A DNA stretch of 64,000 nt, from positions 310,001-374,000 of the forward strand of contig NZ_BMUL01000006.1 in assembly GCF_014650175.1 (NCBI RefSeq). The letters are read 5' to 3'. The translations under genes and the position numbers were made by a program. The notes under the pieces were generated by a model. That model saw nothing but the letters and a program-made list of their open reading frames with translations, ran no database searches and was not told where the DNA came from. Source of the stretch: Streptomyces termitum (GTDB lineage: Bacteria; Actinomycetota; Actinomycetes; Streptomycetales; Streptomycetaceae). Of this stretch, positions 29,404 to 37,231 are shown piece by piece (position 1 is the first letter of the stretch; each line of letters opens with the position of its first letter).

Positions 29404-29862
29404 TCAGTCCAGGTCGATGGGGCGGCCGGCGGGGGGAGCCGCGGGGCCGCCGTCGTCGTCGCCGCGGGGGTCGTCCCCGGCGGGGCCGGGGCCCCGGGTC
29501 CAGCGGGTCTCGTGGCCCTCGACGGCGGAGCGGTAGGCGGCGAGGAGTTCGCCGCCCGCGGCGGCGAGGTGGTCGAAGACCCGGGGGTTGCGCTCGATGA
29601 CCGGTTCGACGGCGGCCCTGGCCTGCTCGACGAGGCCCTTGACCGTCTCGGTGACGGTCTCGGCGGCCTGGGCGGCGGGGCCGCCGAGTCCGCCGAGGAG
29701 AGGCGCCGTGCCGGTGATCTTCTCGGCGACGGCCTCGAAGAGGCGGCGGAACTCCTCGGCGGGCGAGCCGGGTTCGTCCCCGCGCTCCGCCCGGCGGCGG
29801 GCCTTCTCCGCCTCCAGGTCCTCGGCGCACGCCTTCGCCCAGGCGTCCGGATCGCTGCTCAT
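29404..29862 (-). CDS. DUF5304-type protein, SCO2127 counterpart
   Basis: A 152-residue protein. The first 45 residues are charged (Glu/Arg-rich). A helical middle (about 45-115) contains TAQ-type Ala/Val repeats and a conserved NPRVFDHLAAAGGELLAAYR block. The Asp/Gly/Pro-rich C-terminus ends in RPIDLD. By position it corresponds to SCO2127, a gene beside glkA that has been reported to influence glucose kinase levels and catabolite repression; that link comes from memory and synteny. ATG 29862 follows GGAGGAG. It has no known catalytic motif. Confidence 0.75.
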   Translation of the reverse strand: MSSDPDAWAKACAEDLEAEKARRRAERGDEPGSPAEEFRRLFEAVAEKITGTAPLLGGLGGPAAQAAETVTETVKGLVEQARAAVEPVIERNPRVFDHLAAAGGELLAAYRSAVEGHETRWTRGPGPAGDDPRGDDDGGPAAPPAGRPIDLD

Positions 29863-29915
29863 GGCGTACTCCTCCGTCGCTTCCCTCCTTCGACGGTACA
29901 CGCCGGGGGCGCCGG

Positions 29916-31208
29916 TCAGGAGGGCCTGGGCCAGAGGCCGGGGTCGGGGGTGAAGCGGATGCGGAGGTCGCCGTCGACGAGGCCGGCGCCGGTGACGGTG
30001 CAGCGGCGCAGGGCGGCGGGGAGGTCGAGGGCGCGGCGGAAGGGTCCGGCGCCGAGGAGCAGTTCGTCACCCCTGCGGACGAGGGAGAGCTCCCCCTTGA
30101 CGGCGCCGGGCAGCGGCAGGTGCCAGACGAGGACGCCGTCCTCGGCGAGCCGGTCCTCGACGCGGGGCGCGGGGGCGGGCGGTCCGGCGGGGCGGTGCGG
30201 GTCGGGCAGGGCGGCGAGCAGCGCGGGGTCGGCGGGGCGGTGCGGGTCGGGGCCGAGGTGGGGCAGGGCGCTCAGGAGGTCCCCGGCGGTGGCGCGCAGG
30301 GCCTCCAGGTGGTGGCGCTGCCGGTCGGCGAGGGCGGCGAGCCAGGGGTCGGGGGAGGCGGCGGGGAGCAGCCGGTTGGCGAGGACGGCGTCGAGGGCGA
30401 GGCCGTGGAGGGCGAGGCCGAGGCGGGCGTCGCGCAGGACGCGGGCGGCGTCGGGCCCGGGGTCGAGGACGAGCCGGACGGTGGTGCCGGGGGCTTCGAC
30501 GAGGGCCTGGACGGCGGCGAGCTCCCTCTCCCAGCGGGCGGTGGTCTCGTACAGCCACTGGGCGGGCATGGGGACGCCGGCGAGCTGGGCGAGCATCGGG
30601 CGCAGGGCGCGGGCGGCCTGGCGTTCGGCGGGGAGCAGGCGGCGGAGGTAGCGGCGGAGCTGGGCGGGGAGGGCGAGGACGGCGAGGGCGTCGTGGAGCG
30701 GGGGGAGGTCGACGACGGCGGTGTCGTGGTCGCCGGTGGCGGCCTCGCGCAGGGCGCGGAGGAGGGCGAACTGCCGGCTGCCGGGGGGTTCGGTGAGTTC
30801 GGCGTCCTCGAAGGGGGCGGCGCCGAGCAGGTCGAAGAGGGTGCCGGAGCGGTCCTGGAGGGCGAGGAACTCGCGCCGGAATCCGGCGGCGGGGTCGGTG
30901 CGCAGCACGGTGAGCGCGCCGGGACCGCCCTCCGGACCGCCGCTCGTACCGTCTCCGGGACCGCCCTCCGTACCGGCGCCGGGGCCGGCGCCCGTGCCAC
31001 CGCTCGTACCGTCCCCGGGGCCGGCGCCCGGGGCGTCACCCGGCGTGTCACCCGAGTCGGCGTCGGGGCCCGCGCCGAGGCCGTCGCCCGGGTCGCCGTC
31101 CGGGACGAGGAGGACGCGCCGGCCGGCGCGGGCCTCGGCGAGGGCGGTCGCCGCGGCGACGGTGCTGCGTCCGGCGCCGCCGGCCCCGGTGACAAGGATG
31201 ATCCGCAT
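29916..31208 (-). CDS. ArsA-like P-loop ATPase with repeat insertion
   Basis: A 430-residue ArsA/GET3-like protein. The deviant P-loop TGAGGAGRSTVAAATALA (about residues 7-24) has arginine where the motif lysine is expected. AVVDLPPLHDAL is the switch-like block, and the C-terminus ends in a small beta-rich domain. Residues about 40-97 form a Gly/Asp/Pro/Thr-rich low-complexity insertion built from a 20-residue unit (GDGTSGG…GTEGGP) repeated at 60-bp spacing. The family may target or sort membrane proteins; no arsenic genes are nearby. The M. tuberculosis counterpart by position is Rv2184c. Confidence 0.8.
   Translation of the reverse strand: MRIILVTGAGGAGRSTVAAATALAEARAGRRVLLVPDGDPGDGLGAGPDADSGDTPGDAPGAGPGDGTSGGTGAGPGAGTEGGPGDGTSGGPEGGPGALTVLRTDPAAGFRREFLALQDRSGTLFDLLGAAPFEDAELTEPPGSRQFALLRALREAATGDHDTAVVDLPPLHDALAVLALPAQLRRYLRRLLPAERQAARALRPMLAQLAGVPMPAQWLYETTARWERELAAVQALVEAPGTTVRLVLDPGPDAARVLRDARLGLALHGLALDAVLANRLLPAASPDPWLAALADRQRHHLEALRATAGDLLSALPHLGPDPHRPADPALLAALPDPHRPAGPPAPAPRVEDRLAEDGVLVWHLPLPGAVKGELSLVRRGDELLLGAGPFRRALDLPAALRRCTVTGAGLVDGDLRIRFTPDPGLWPRPS
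30918..31100. repeat. Imperfect 60-bp repeat inside the ArsA-like gene
   Basis: CCGCTCGTACCGTC recurs at 30940 and 31000, exactly 60 bases apart, inside a broader low-complexity tract that encodes Gly/Pro/Asp/Thr. It stays in frame. Confidence 0.7.
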
Positions 31209-31239
31209 GCGGGTGACGCTATCGCGGCCCCGCGGCGGC

Positions 31240-31680
31240 TCAGGCGCCGGACTCCACGCGCTTCTTCAGGCCGGCGAGGGCGCGGTCGATGATGACCTTC
31301 TCGGCCTTGCGCTTGATCATGCCGAGCATGGGGATCTTGACGTCGACGGTGAGCTGGTAGGTGACCTCGGTGCGGTTCCCGCCGAGGTCGGCGAGCCGGT
31401 AGGAGCCGTCGAGGGAGCGGAGCATCTGGGACTTGACCAGGGTCCAGCTGACCTCGTCGGAGCCGGTCCAGGTGTAGGCGAGGGTGTGGTCGTCCTTGAT
31501 GGCGCCGGCGTCGAGGAGGAGGCGGACCTTCTCGGCGCGGCCGGCGGCGTCGGTGGCGAGCACCTCGGCCTCCTTCACCTCGCCGGTCCAGTCGGGGTAG
31601 CGGGCGAAGTCGGCGATCACACCCATGACGGCGGCCGGGGCCGCCTCGATGGTGATGCTGGAGCTGGTGTGTTCGGCCAT
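31240..31680 (-). CDS. SRPBCC (START/Bet v1-like) protein
   Basis: A 146-residue protein with the SRPBCC 'polyketide cyclase/dehydrase' fold, which forms a hydrophobic ligand cavity. The opening SSSITIEAAPAAVMGVIADFARYPDW is the characteristic first strand and helix. It closes with a long helix (EKVIIDRALAGLKKRVESGA). It probably binds a lipid or other small hydrophobic compound; the ligand is unknown. ATG 31680 follows GGAGGAG. It is upstream of and close to the ArsA-like gene, as the pair Rv2185c/Rv2184c is in mycobacteria, suggesting a shared process. Confidence 0.9.
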   Translation of the reverse strand: MAEHTSSSITIEAAPAAVMGVIADFARYPDWTGEVKEAEVLATDAAGRAEKVRLLLDAGAIKDDHTLAYTWTGSDEVSWTLVKSQMLRSLDGSYRLADLGGNRTEVTYQLTVDVKIPMLGMIKRKAEKVIIDRALAGLKKRVESGA

Positions 31681-31783
31681 CGCGGTGGCTCCTCCACTGT
31701 GCGGTCCGGCGGACGTACGAAGGGCACACACGTGCCGGTGGCAGGCTATCGCGCCCGCGACCCCGCGCCGGTGACGGGCCCGC

Positions 31784-32551
31784 TCACCACTCCAGGGCGT
31801 AGGGCCGGCCGGTGGCGGCGAAGTGGCCGACGTTGACGCATTCGGTGGCGCCGATCCGCATCCGGCGGGCCAGCGGCTGGTGGACGTGGCCGAAGAGGGC
31901 GTAGCGGGGGCGGACGCGGCGGATGGCGTCGAGGAGGGCGCGGCTGCCGCGCTCGAAGCGGCGGGCGACGGTGTCGTAGGTGAGGTCGGGGACGTCGGGC
32001 GGGATGTGGGAGCAGAGGACGTCGACCTCGCCGAGGGCCTCGACCTTGGCGGCGTACTCCTCCTCGGAGATCTCGTACGGGGTGCGCATCGGGCTGTGCA
32101 GGCCGCCGCCGACGAAGCCGACGGTGAGGCCGCCGAGCTCGATCCGCCGCCCGTCGAGGACGGTGGTGCCGGGGCGGGCGTACTCGGGCCAGAGGGCGGG
32201 GATGTCGACGTTGCCGTAGGTGGCGTACGTGGGGGTGGGGAAGGCGGCGAAGAGTTCGGCGTACTGGCGGCGGACGGCGCCCTCGACGGCGGTCTCGCGG
32301 TCGACGTCGAGCCCGGCCCACAGGGAGCGGCCGAAGTCGCGGGCCTCGTCGAAGCGGCGGGCGGTGCGCAGCTCGACGATCCGGTCGGCGTTGGCGGTGC
32401 CGAAGAGGTCGGGGAAGATGCCGCGGCTGTGGTCGGCGTAGTCGAGGAAGAGGACGAGGTCGCCCAGGCATATGAGGGCGTCGGCGCCGTCCCCCGCCCG
32501 GGCGAGGGCCTCCGCGTTGCCGTGCACGTCGCTGACCACATGGACTCGCAT
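31784..32551 (-). CDS. Calcineurin-like metallophosphoesterase
   Basis: A 255-residue cytoplasmic phosphoesterase with the full set of metal-binding motifs: DVHGN (residues 8-12), CLGDLV, YGNVD, CSHIP and GHVHQPL. The substrate is unspecified (phosphoprotein, nucleotide or nucleic acid). It diverges from the acyl-CoA ligase across a 270-bp gap and heads the minus-strand series SRPBCC - ArsA-like - DUF5304 - glkA, although about 100 bases separate it from the SRPBCC gene. Confidence 0.9.
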   Translation of the reverse strand: MRVHVVSDVHGNAEALARAGDGADALICLGDLVLFLDYADHSRGIFPDLFGTANADRIVELRTARRFDEARDFGRSLWAGLDVDRETAVEGAVRRQYAELFAAFPTPTYATYGNVDIPALWPEYARPGTTVLDGRRIELGGLTVGFVGGGLHSPMRTPYEISEEEYAAKVEALGEVDVLCSHIPPDVPDLTYDTVARRFERGSRALLDAIRRVRPRYALFGHVHQPLARRMRIGATECVNVGHFAATGRPYALEW

Positions 32552-32821
32552 GGCCCCACCCTAGGGGGTGCCGTCCCGGTCGGACCTGCGATTACTTGGG
32601 AGTCGGGAAAGCCGTGGATTACTGTGCCGAGAGGGCCGTCACGCTGGTGTGACGCACGGAACATCTGGCCGGGACCCCCTATCGGGAACCGCGTACTGGT
32701 GGGTAACGTCCGGGCAGTCCACAGTCGTGCTCACCCCCACCGAGCACCTGCCCGATGATGGACCGCACCGGTGCACCCACCACAGAGCCGTGGCACCGGA
32801 GCCCGATGAGGAGCAGCAGTC

Positions 32822-34618
32822 TTGCGCGAGTTCAGCCTTCCGGCCCTGTACGAGGTCCCTTCGGACGGCAACCTGACGGATCTCATCCGCCGCAACGCCT
32901 CCCAGCATCCGGACGCCGTCGTGATGGCCCGCAAGTCCGGCGACGGCTGGTCGGACGTGACCGCCACCGCCTTCCTGGCCGAGGTGCGCGGGGTCGCCAA
33001 GGGCCTGGTCGCGGCCGGGGTCGAGGTCGGGGACCGGGTCGCGCTGCTCTCCCGGACCCGGTACGAGTGGGTGCTCCTCGACTTCGCGATCTGGAGCGCG
33101 GGCGCGGTGACCGTGCCGGTGTACGAGACCAGCTCGCCGGAGCAGATCCAGTGGATCCTCGGCGACTCGGGCGCCTCGCTGGCGATCGTGGAGACCGCCG
33201 CGCACCAGGCGTCGGTGGAGTCCGTACGGGACGGGCTGCCGGCCCTCACCGGCCTGTGGCAGATCGAGGACGGGGCGGTCGCGCGGCTCACCGCCGACGG
33301 CGAGACCGTCTCCGACGAGACGCTGGACGCCCGCATGTCGGCGGCGACGGCGGACGACCCGGCGACGATCGTCTACACCTCGGGCACCACCGGCCGCCCC
33401 AAGGGCTGCGTGCTGACCCACCGGGCCTTCTTCGCCGAGTGCGGCAACGTGGTGGAGCGGCTGAAGCCCCTCTTCCGTACCGGCGAGTCCTCCGTGCTCC
33501 TCTTCCTGCCCGCCGCGCACGTCTTCGGCCGGCTGATCGAGGTGGCCTCGGTGATGGCCCCGATCCGCCTCGGCTGCCTCCCCGACATCAAGACCCTCAC
33601 CGACGAGCTGGCCTCCTTCCGGCCGACGCTGATCCTGGGCGTGCCGCGCGTCTTCGAGAAGGTCTACAACTCGGCGCGGGCCAAGGCGCAGGCCGACGGC
33701 AAGGGCAGGATCTTCGACCGGGCGGCGCTCACCGCCATCGCCTACAGCCGCGCGCTGGCCACCCCGCGGGGCCCGTCGCTGGGCCTGCGGCTGCGGCACA
33801 AGCTGTTCGACAAGCTGGTCTACGGCAAGCTGCGGGCGGTCCTCGGCGGGCGGGGCGAGTACGCGATCTCCGGCGGCGCGCCGCTGGGCGAGCGGCTCGG
33901 CCACTTCTTCCGGGGCATCGGCTTCACCGTCCTGGAGGGGTACGGCCTGACGGAGTCGTGCGCGGCGACCGCCTTCAACCCGTGGGACCGGCCGAAGATC
34001 GGCACGGTGGGCCAGCCGCTGCCGGGCTCGGTGGTGCGGATCGCGGACGACGGCGAGGTGCTGCTGCACGGCGAGCACATCTTCTCGGAGTACTGGAACA
34101 ACGAGGCGGCGACGGCCGAGGCGCTGGCGGACGGCTGGTTCCACACCGGCGACATCGGCACCCTCGACGAGGACGGCTACCTGGCGATCACCGGCCGCAA
34201 GAAGGAGATCCTGGTGACGGCCGGCGGCAAGAACGTCGCCCCGGCGGTCATCGAGGACCGGATCCGGGCGCACGCGCTGGTCGCCGAGTGCATGGTGGTC
34301 GGCGACGGGCGGCCCTTCGTGGGCGCGCTGGTCACCCTGGACGAGGAGTTCCTGGGCCGCTGGGCCGCCGAGCACGGCAAGCCGGCCGGCACCACGGCGG
34401 CGGCGCTGCGCGAGGACCCGGAGCTGCTCGCGGAGGTCCAGCGGGCGGTGGACGACGGCAACGCCGCGGTGTCGAAGGCGGAGTCGGTGCGCAAGTTCCG
34501 CGTCCTGGGCGCCCAGTTCACGGAGGAGGCGGGCCACATCACGCCGTCCCTGAAGCTGAAGCGGAACGTGGTGGCGAAGGAGTTCGCGGACGAGATCGAG
34601 GCGATCTACGCCAAGTAG
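32822..34618 (+). CDS. Long-chain acyl-CoA ligase (FadD15 type)
   Basis: A 598-residue AMP-forming ligase. The P-loop TIVYTSGTTGRPKG is at about residues 181-194. Also present are EGYGLTESC, the ATP-contacting GWFHTGDIG, GRKKEILVTAGGKNVAP, and the catalytic Lys in the C-terminal ITPSLKLKR. It activates fatty acids through acyl-adenylates to CoA thioesters. TTG 32822 follows GAGGAG. The M. tuberculosis counterpart by position is fadD15 (Rv2187), next to pimB as here. A bidirectional terminator separates it from the convergent glycosyltransferase. Confidence 0.93.
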   Translation: MREFSLPALYEVPSDGNLTDLIRRNASQHPDAVVMARKSGDGWSDVTATAFLAEVRGVAKGLVAAGVEVGDRVALLSRTRYEWVLLDFAIWSAGAVTVPVYETSSPEQIQWILGDSGASLAIVETAAHQASVESVRDGLPALTGLWQIEDGAVARLTADGETVSDETLDARMSAATADDPATIVYTSGTTGRPKGCVLTHRAFFAECGNVVERLKPLFRTGESSVLLFLPAAHVFGRLIEVASVMAPIRLGCLPDIKTLTDELASFRPTLILGVPRVFEKVYNSARAKAQADGKGRIFDRAALTAIAYSRALATPRGPSLGLRLRHKLFDKLVYGKLRAVLGGRGEYAISGGAPLGERLGHFFRGIGFTVLEGYGLTESCAATAFNPWDRPKIGTVGQPLPGSVVRIADDGEVLLHGEHIFSEYWNNEAATAEALADGWFHTGDIGTLDEDGYLAITGRKKEILVTAGGKNVAPAVIEDRIRAHALVAECMVVGDGRPFVGALVTLDEEFLGRWAAEHGKPAGTTAAALREDPELLAEVQRAVDDGNAAVSKAESVRKFRVLGAQFTEEAGHITPSLKLKRNVVAKEFADEIEAIYAK

Positions 34619-34629
34619 GCGGACGTGCG

Positions 34630-34663
34630 GAAGGGGCCCGGCGCATCGGCGCCGGGCCCCTTC
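34630..34663. terminator. Bidirectional hairpin between ligase and pimB
   Basis: Perfect 15-bp stem (34630-34644 with 34649-34663) around ATCG, located between two convergent stops (34618 and 34671). Confidence 0.8.
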
Positions 34664-34670
34664 GCAGGTC

Positions 34671-35813
34671 CTAGAGGAGTTCCCTGAGCCGTTCGGCCAG
34701 CAGGTCCCAGCGCCACTTCTCCTCCACCCAGGCCCGGCCCCGCTCCCCCATGCGGGCGCGCAGCGCGGGGTCGAGGAGGAGGGTGGCGACGCGGTCGGCG
34801 GCCTCCTCGGCGGACTCGCCGCGCACGACCCAGCCGGTCTCGCCGTCGAGGACGGCGTCGGGGGCGCCGCCCGAGTCGCCGGCGACGACCGGCAGGCCGG
34901 TCGCGGACGCCTCCAGGTAGACGATGCCGAGGCCCTCGACGTCCAGGCCGCCGCGCCGGGTCCGGCAGGGCATGGCGAAGACGTCGCCCGCGCCGTAGTG
35001 GGCGGGCAGCTCCGCCCAGGGGACGGCGCCGGTGAAGCGGACCGAGGCGGCCACCCCGGTCTCGGCGGCGAGGCGGCGCAGGTCCTTCTCGTACGGGCCG
35101 CCGCCGACGATCAGGAGGACCGCGTCGGGCACCCGGCGCAGGATCGCGGGCAGGGCCCGGATCAGGGTGTCCTGGCCCTTGCGGGGGACGAGCCGGGAGA
35201 CGCAGACGACGACCGGGCGGTCGGTGAGGCCGAGGCGGGCCCGGACCTCGTCGCCGCCGGAGCCGGGGTGGAAGGTCTTCTCGTCGACGCCGGGCGGCAG
35301 TTGCACCATGCGGCCGGCGGCGGCCGGGGTGAGCGCGGAGGCGATCCGGGAGCGGGTGTACTCGCCGAGGTAGGTGATCGTGTCGGTGCCCTCGCCGATG
35401 CGGCGCAGGAGCTGCCGGGCGGCGGGCAGCTGGGCCCAGCCGGCCTCGTGCCCGTGGGTGGTGGCGACCAGCCGCCCGGCGCCGGCCCGGCGGAGCGCGG
35501 GGGCCATCAGGCCGAGGGGCGCGGCGGCGCCGAACCAGACCGAGGAGCAGCCGTGCTCGCGCAGCAGGGCGGTGGCCCGCGCGGTGACCCGGGGGGTGGG
35601 CAGCAGCATGGTGGTGCGGTCCCGGACAACCGTGAAAGGCTGTTCCGCGTCGAACAGAGCGGTGGCCTCCGCTCCCTCGCGGCCTCGCTTCCAGGTGGAG
35701 GCGTAGACCACGAGCCGGTCGGGGTCCAGTCGCAGCGCCATGTTGTGCAGGAACGCCTGGATTCCCCCGGGACGCGGCGGGAAGTCGTTCGTTACGATCA
35801 GGGTCTTGTGCAT
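34671..35813 (-). CDS. pimB: PimB-like GT4 mannosyltransferase
   Basis: A 380-residue GT-B glycosyltransferase of family 4. The N-terminal LIVTNDFPPRPGGIQAFL, the block WFGAAAPLGLMAPALRRAG, THGHEAGW and LPPGVDEKTFHP, and the C-terminal VEGLGIVYLEASATGLPVVAGDSGGAP match my recollection of M. tuberculosis PimB (Rv2188c) closely. That enzyme adds the second mannose to phosphatidylinositol. ATG 35813 gives the family N-terminus MHKTLIVTNDF. The neighbouring ligase and GT87 membrane protein fit envelope lipid glycosylation. In Streptomyces the glycolipid product may differ. Confidence 0.85.
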   Translation of the reverse strand: MHKTLIVTNDFPPRPGGIQAFLHNMALRLDPDRLVVYASTWKRGREGAEATALFDAEQPFTVVRDRTTMLLPTPRVTARATALLREHGCSSVWFGAAAPLGLMAPALRRAGAGRLVATTHGHEAGWAQLPAARQLLRRIGEGTDTITYLGEYTRSRIASALTPAAAGRMVQLPPGVDEKTFHPGSGGDEVRARLGLTDRPVVVCVSRLVPRKGQDTLIRALPAILRRVPDAVLLIVGGGPYEKDLRRLAAETGVAASVRFTGAVPWAELPAHYGAGDVFAMPCRTRRGGLDVEGLGIVYLEASATGLPVVAGDSGGAPDAVLDGETGWVVRGESAEEAADRVATLLLDPALRARMGERGRAWVEEKWRWDLLAERLRELL

Positions 35814-35908
35814 CGTGACAGACAGTACGTGATGGCACGCGAGGACACCCCGCCCGGCACCTTCCCCCCTCCGCGCGAGCGGACCGACAGGACAGGAACA
35901 GGACAGGT

Positions 35909-37177
35909 ATGACGGGCGCATCGGGGACCGGCCCGCGCACGGATCTGCGACTCGTCCTCGCACTGTGGGGCCTGACCCGGCTCCTCCTCCTGCTCTGCGC
36001 CTTCAAGGTCGTCGTGGTGCCGGGGCCCGACGTGACCTTCGAGGTCGAGCAGATCTACCGGAGCTGGTTCGAGCTCCTGAGGACGGGCGAGTACCCGCGG
36101 GCGGACGTCACCTGGCAGTACCCGCCGGGGGCCGCGCTCCCCGTCCTCACCCCCGCGCTGCTGCCCTTCCTCGACTACACGGCCGGCTTCTTCGTGGCCG
36201 CGCTGCTGTGCGACGCCCTGATCCTGGGGCTGCTCCTGCGCACCGGGCGCCGTCCGGGGCGGTCGACGCGGGGCGCGTGGCTGTGGCTCGCGGCGCTGCC
36301 GCTCCTTGGGCCGACGGCGTACGCCCGCTTCGACATCATGGTGACGGCGGTGGCCGTCGCGGGCCTGCTGGCGAGCACCAGCCGGCCCCGGCTGTTCGGT
36401 GCGCTGATCACGCTGGGGGCCTTCATGAAGATATGGCCCGCGCTGCTCCTGGCGGGGACCCCGAAGGGCCGTGCCACCCGGCTGTCCTGGGGTACGGCGG
36501 CGGCCGGCGCGGCGGGCACGCTGCTGGTGTGCGCGATCTGGGCGCCGGGCTCGCTGTCGTTCCTGTCGAACCAGAGCGAGCGGGGCACGGAGATCGAGTC
36601 GATGGGCGCGATGGTCTTCCACGTGGCCCGGCACTTCGGCTGGGAGGGCACGGCCCGGATGAACTACGGGTCGATGGAGTTCCTCGGCCCGTACGTCTCC
36701 TGGGTCTCGACGACCGCCCTCGTGCTGACCCTGCTCACCTTCGGCTGGCTGCTGCTGTGGCGGTTCCGGGCGCGCCGGTTCGCGGCCTCCACGACCGCGG
36801 ACGCCGCCTTCACGGCGGTGCTCCTCTTCACCGTGACGAGCCGGGTCATCTCGCCCCAGTACATGGTCTGGCTGGTCGGCGCCGCCGCGGTCTGCCTGGC
36901 CTACCGGTCGAGCCGGATGCGGCGCCCCGCGCATCTGGTGCTGTGGGCGACCGCGGTCACCCAGTTCGAGTTCCCCGTCTGGTTCTCGCACGTGAACGAG
37001 AGCGGTCCGCTGGGGATCGCGGTGCTCTTCGTCCGCAACGCCCTGCTGCTCGCCGCGGCGGTGTCGGCGTGCCGGATCCTGTGGCGGCACACCGTGACCG
37101 AGCCGGCCGCGGAGCCGGCCGCACCGCTGCCGGGCCCGTCCCGGGAGAACCGGAAGGTCCTGGCAGGATCCGCCTGA
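35909..37177 (+). CDS. GT87 (DUF2029) polytopic mannosyltransferase-like protein
   Basis: A 422-residue membrane protein with about ten predicted helices, of the GT87/DUF2029 family. Actinobacterial members transfer mannose from polyprenyl-phosphomannose to phosphatidylinositol mannosides or lipoglycans (PimE, Rv2181). An early acidic loop (PGPDVTFEVEQIYRSWFELL) fits the catalytic first exterior loop of GT-C enzymes. It diverges from pimB across 95 bases and probably shares a transcript with the DUF2079 gene. The assignment is to family; the acceptor is unknown. Confidence 0.82.
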   Translation: MTGASGTGPRTDLRLVLALWGLTRLLLLLCAFKVVVVPGPDVTFEVEQIYRSWFELLRTGEYPRADVTWQYPPGAALPVLTPALLPFLDYTAGFFVAALLCDALILGLLLRTGRRPGRSTRGAWLWLAALPLLGPTAYARFDIMVTAVAVAGLLASTSRPRLFGALITLGAFMKIWPALLLAGTPKGRATRLSWGTAAAGAAGTLLVCAIWAPGSLSFLSNQSERGTEIESMGAMVFHVARHFGWEGTARMNYGSMEFLGPYVSWVSTTALVLTLLTFGWLLLWRFRARRFAASTTADAAFTAVLLFTVTSRVISPQYMVWLVGAAAVCLAYRSSRMRRPAHLVLWATAVTQFEFPVWFSHVNESGPLGIAVLFVRNALLLAAAVSACRILWRHTVTEPAAEPAAPLPGPSRENRKVLAGSA

Positions 37178-37231
37178 GCCCGGCCGCCGCCCCGCCCCAC
37201 CGCCCGTCCCCCCGTTAGGTTCACATCCTCC

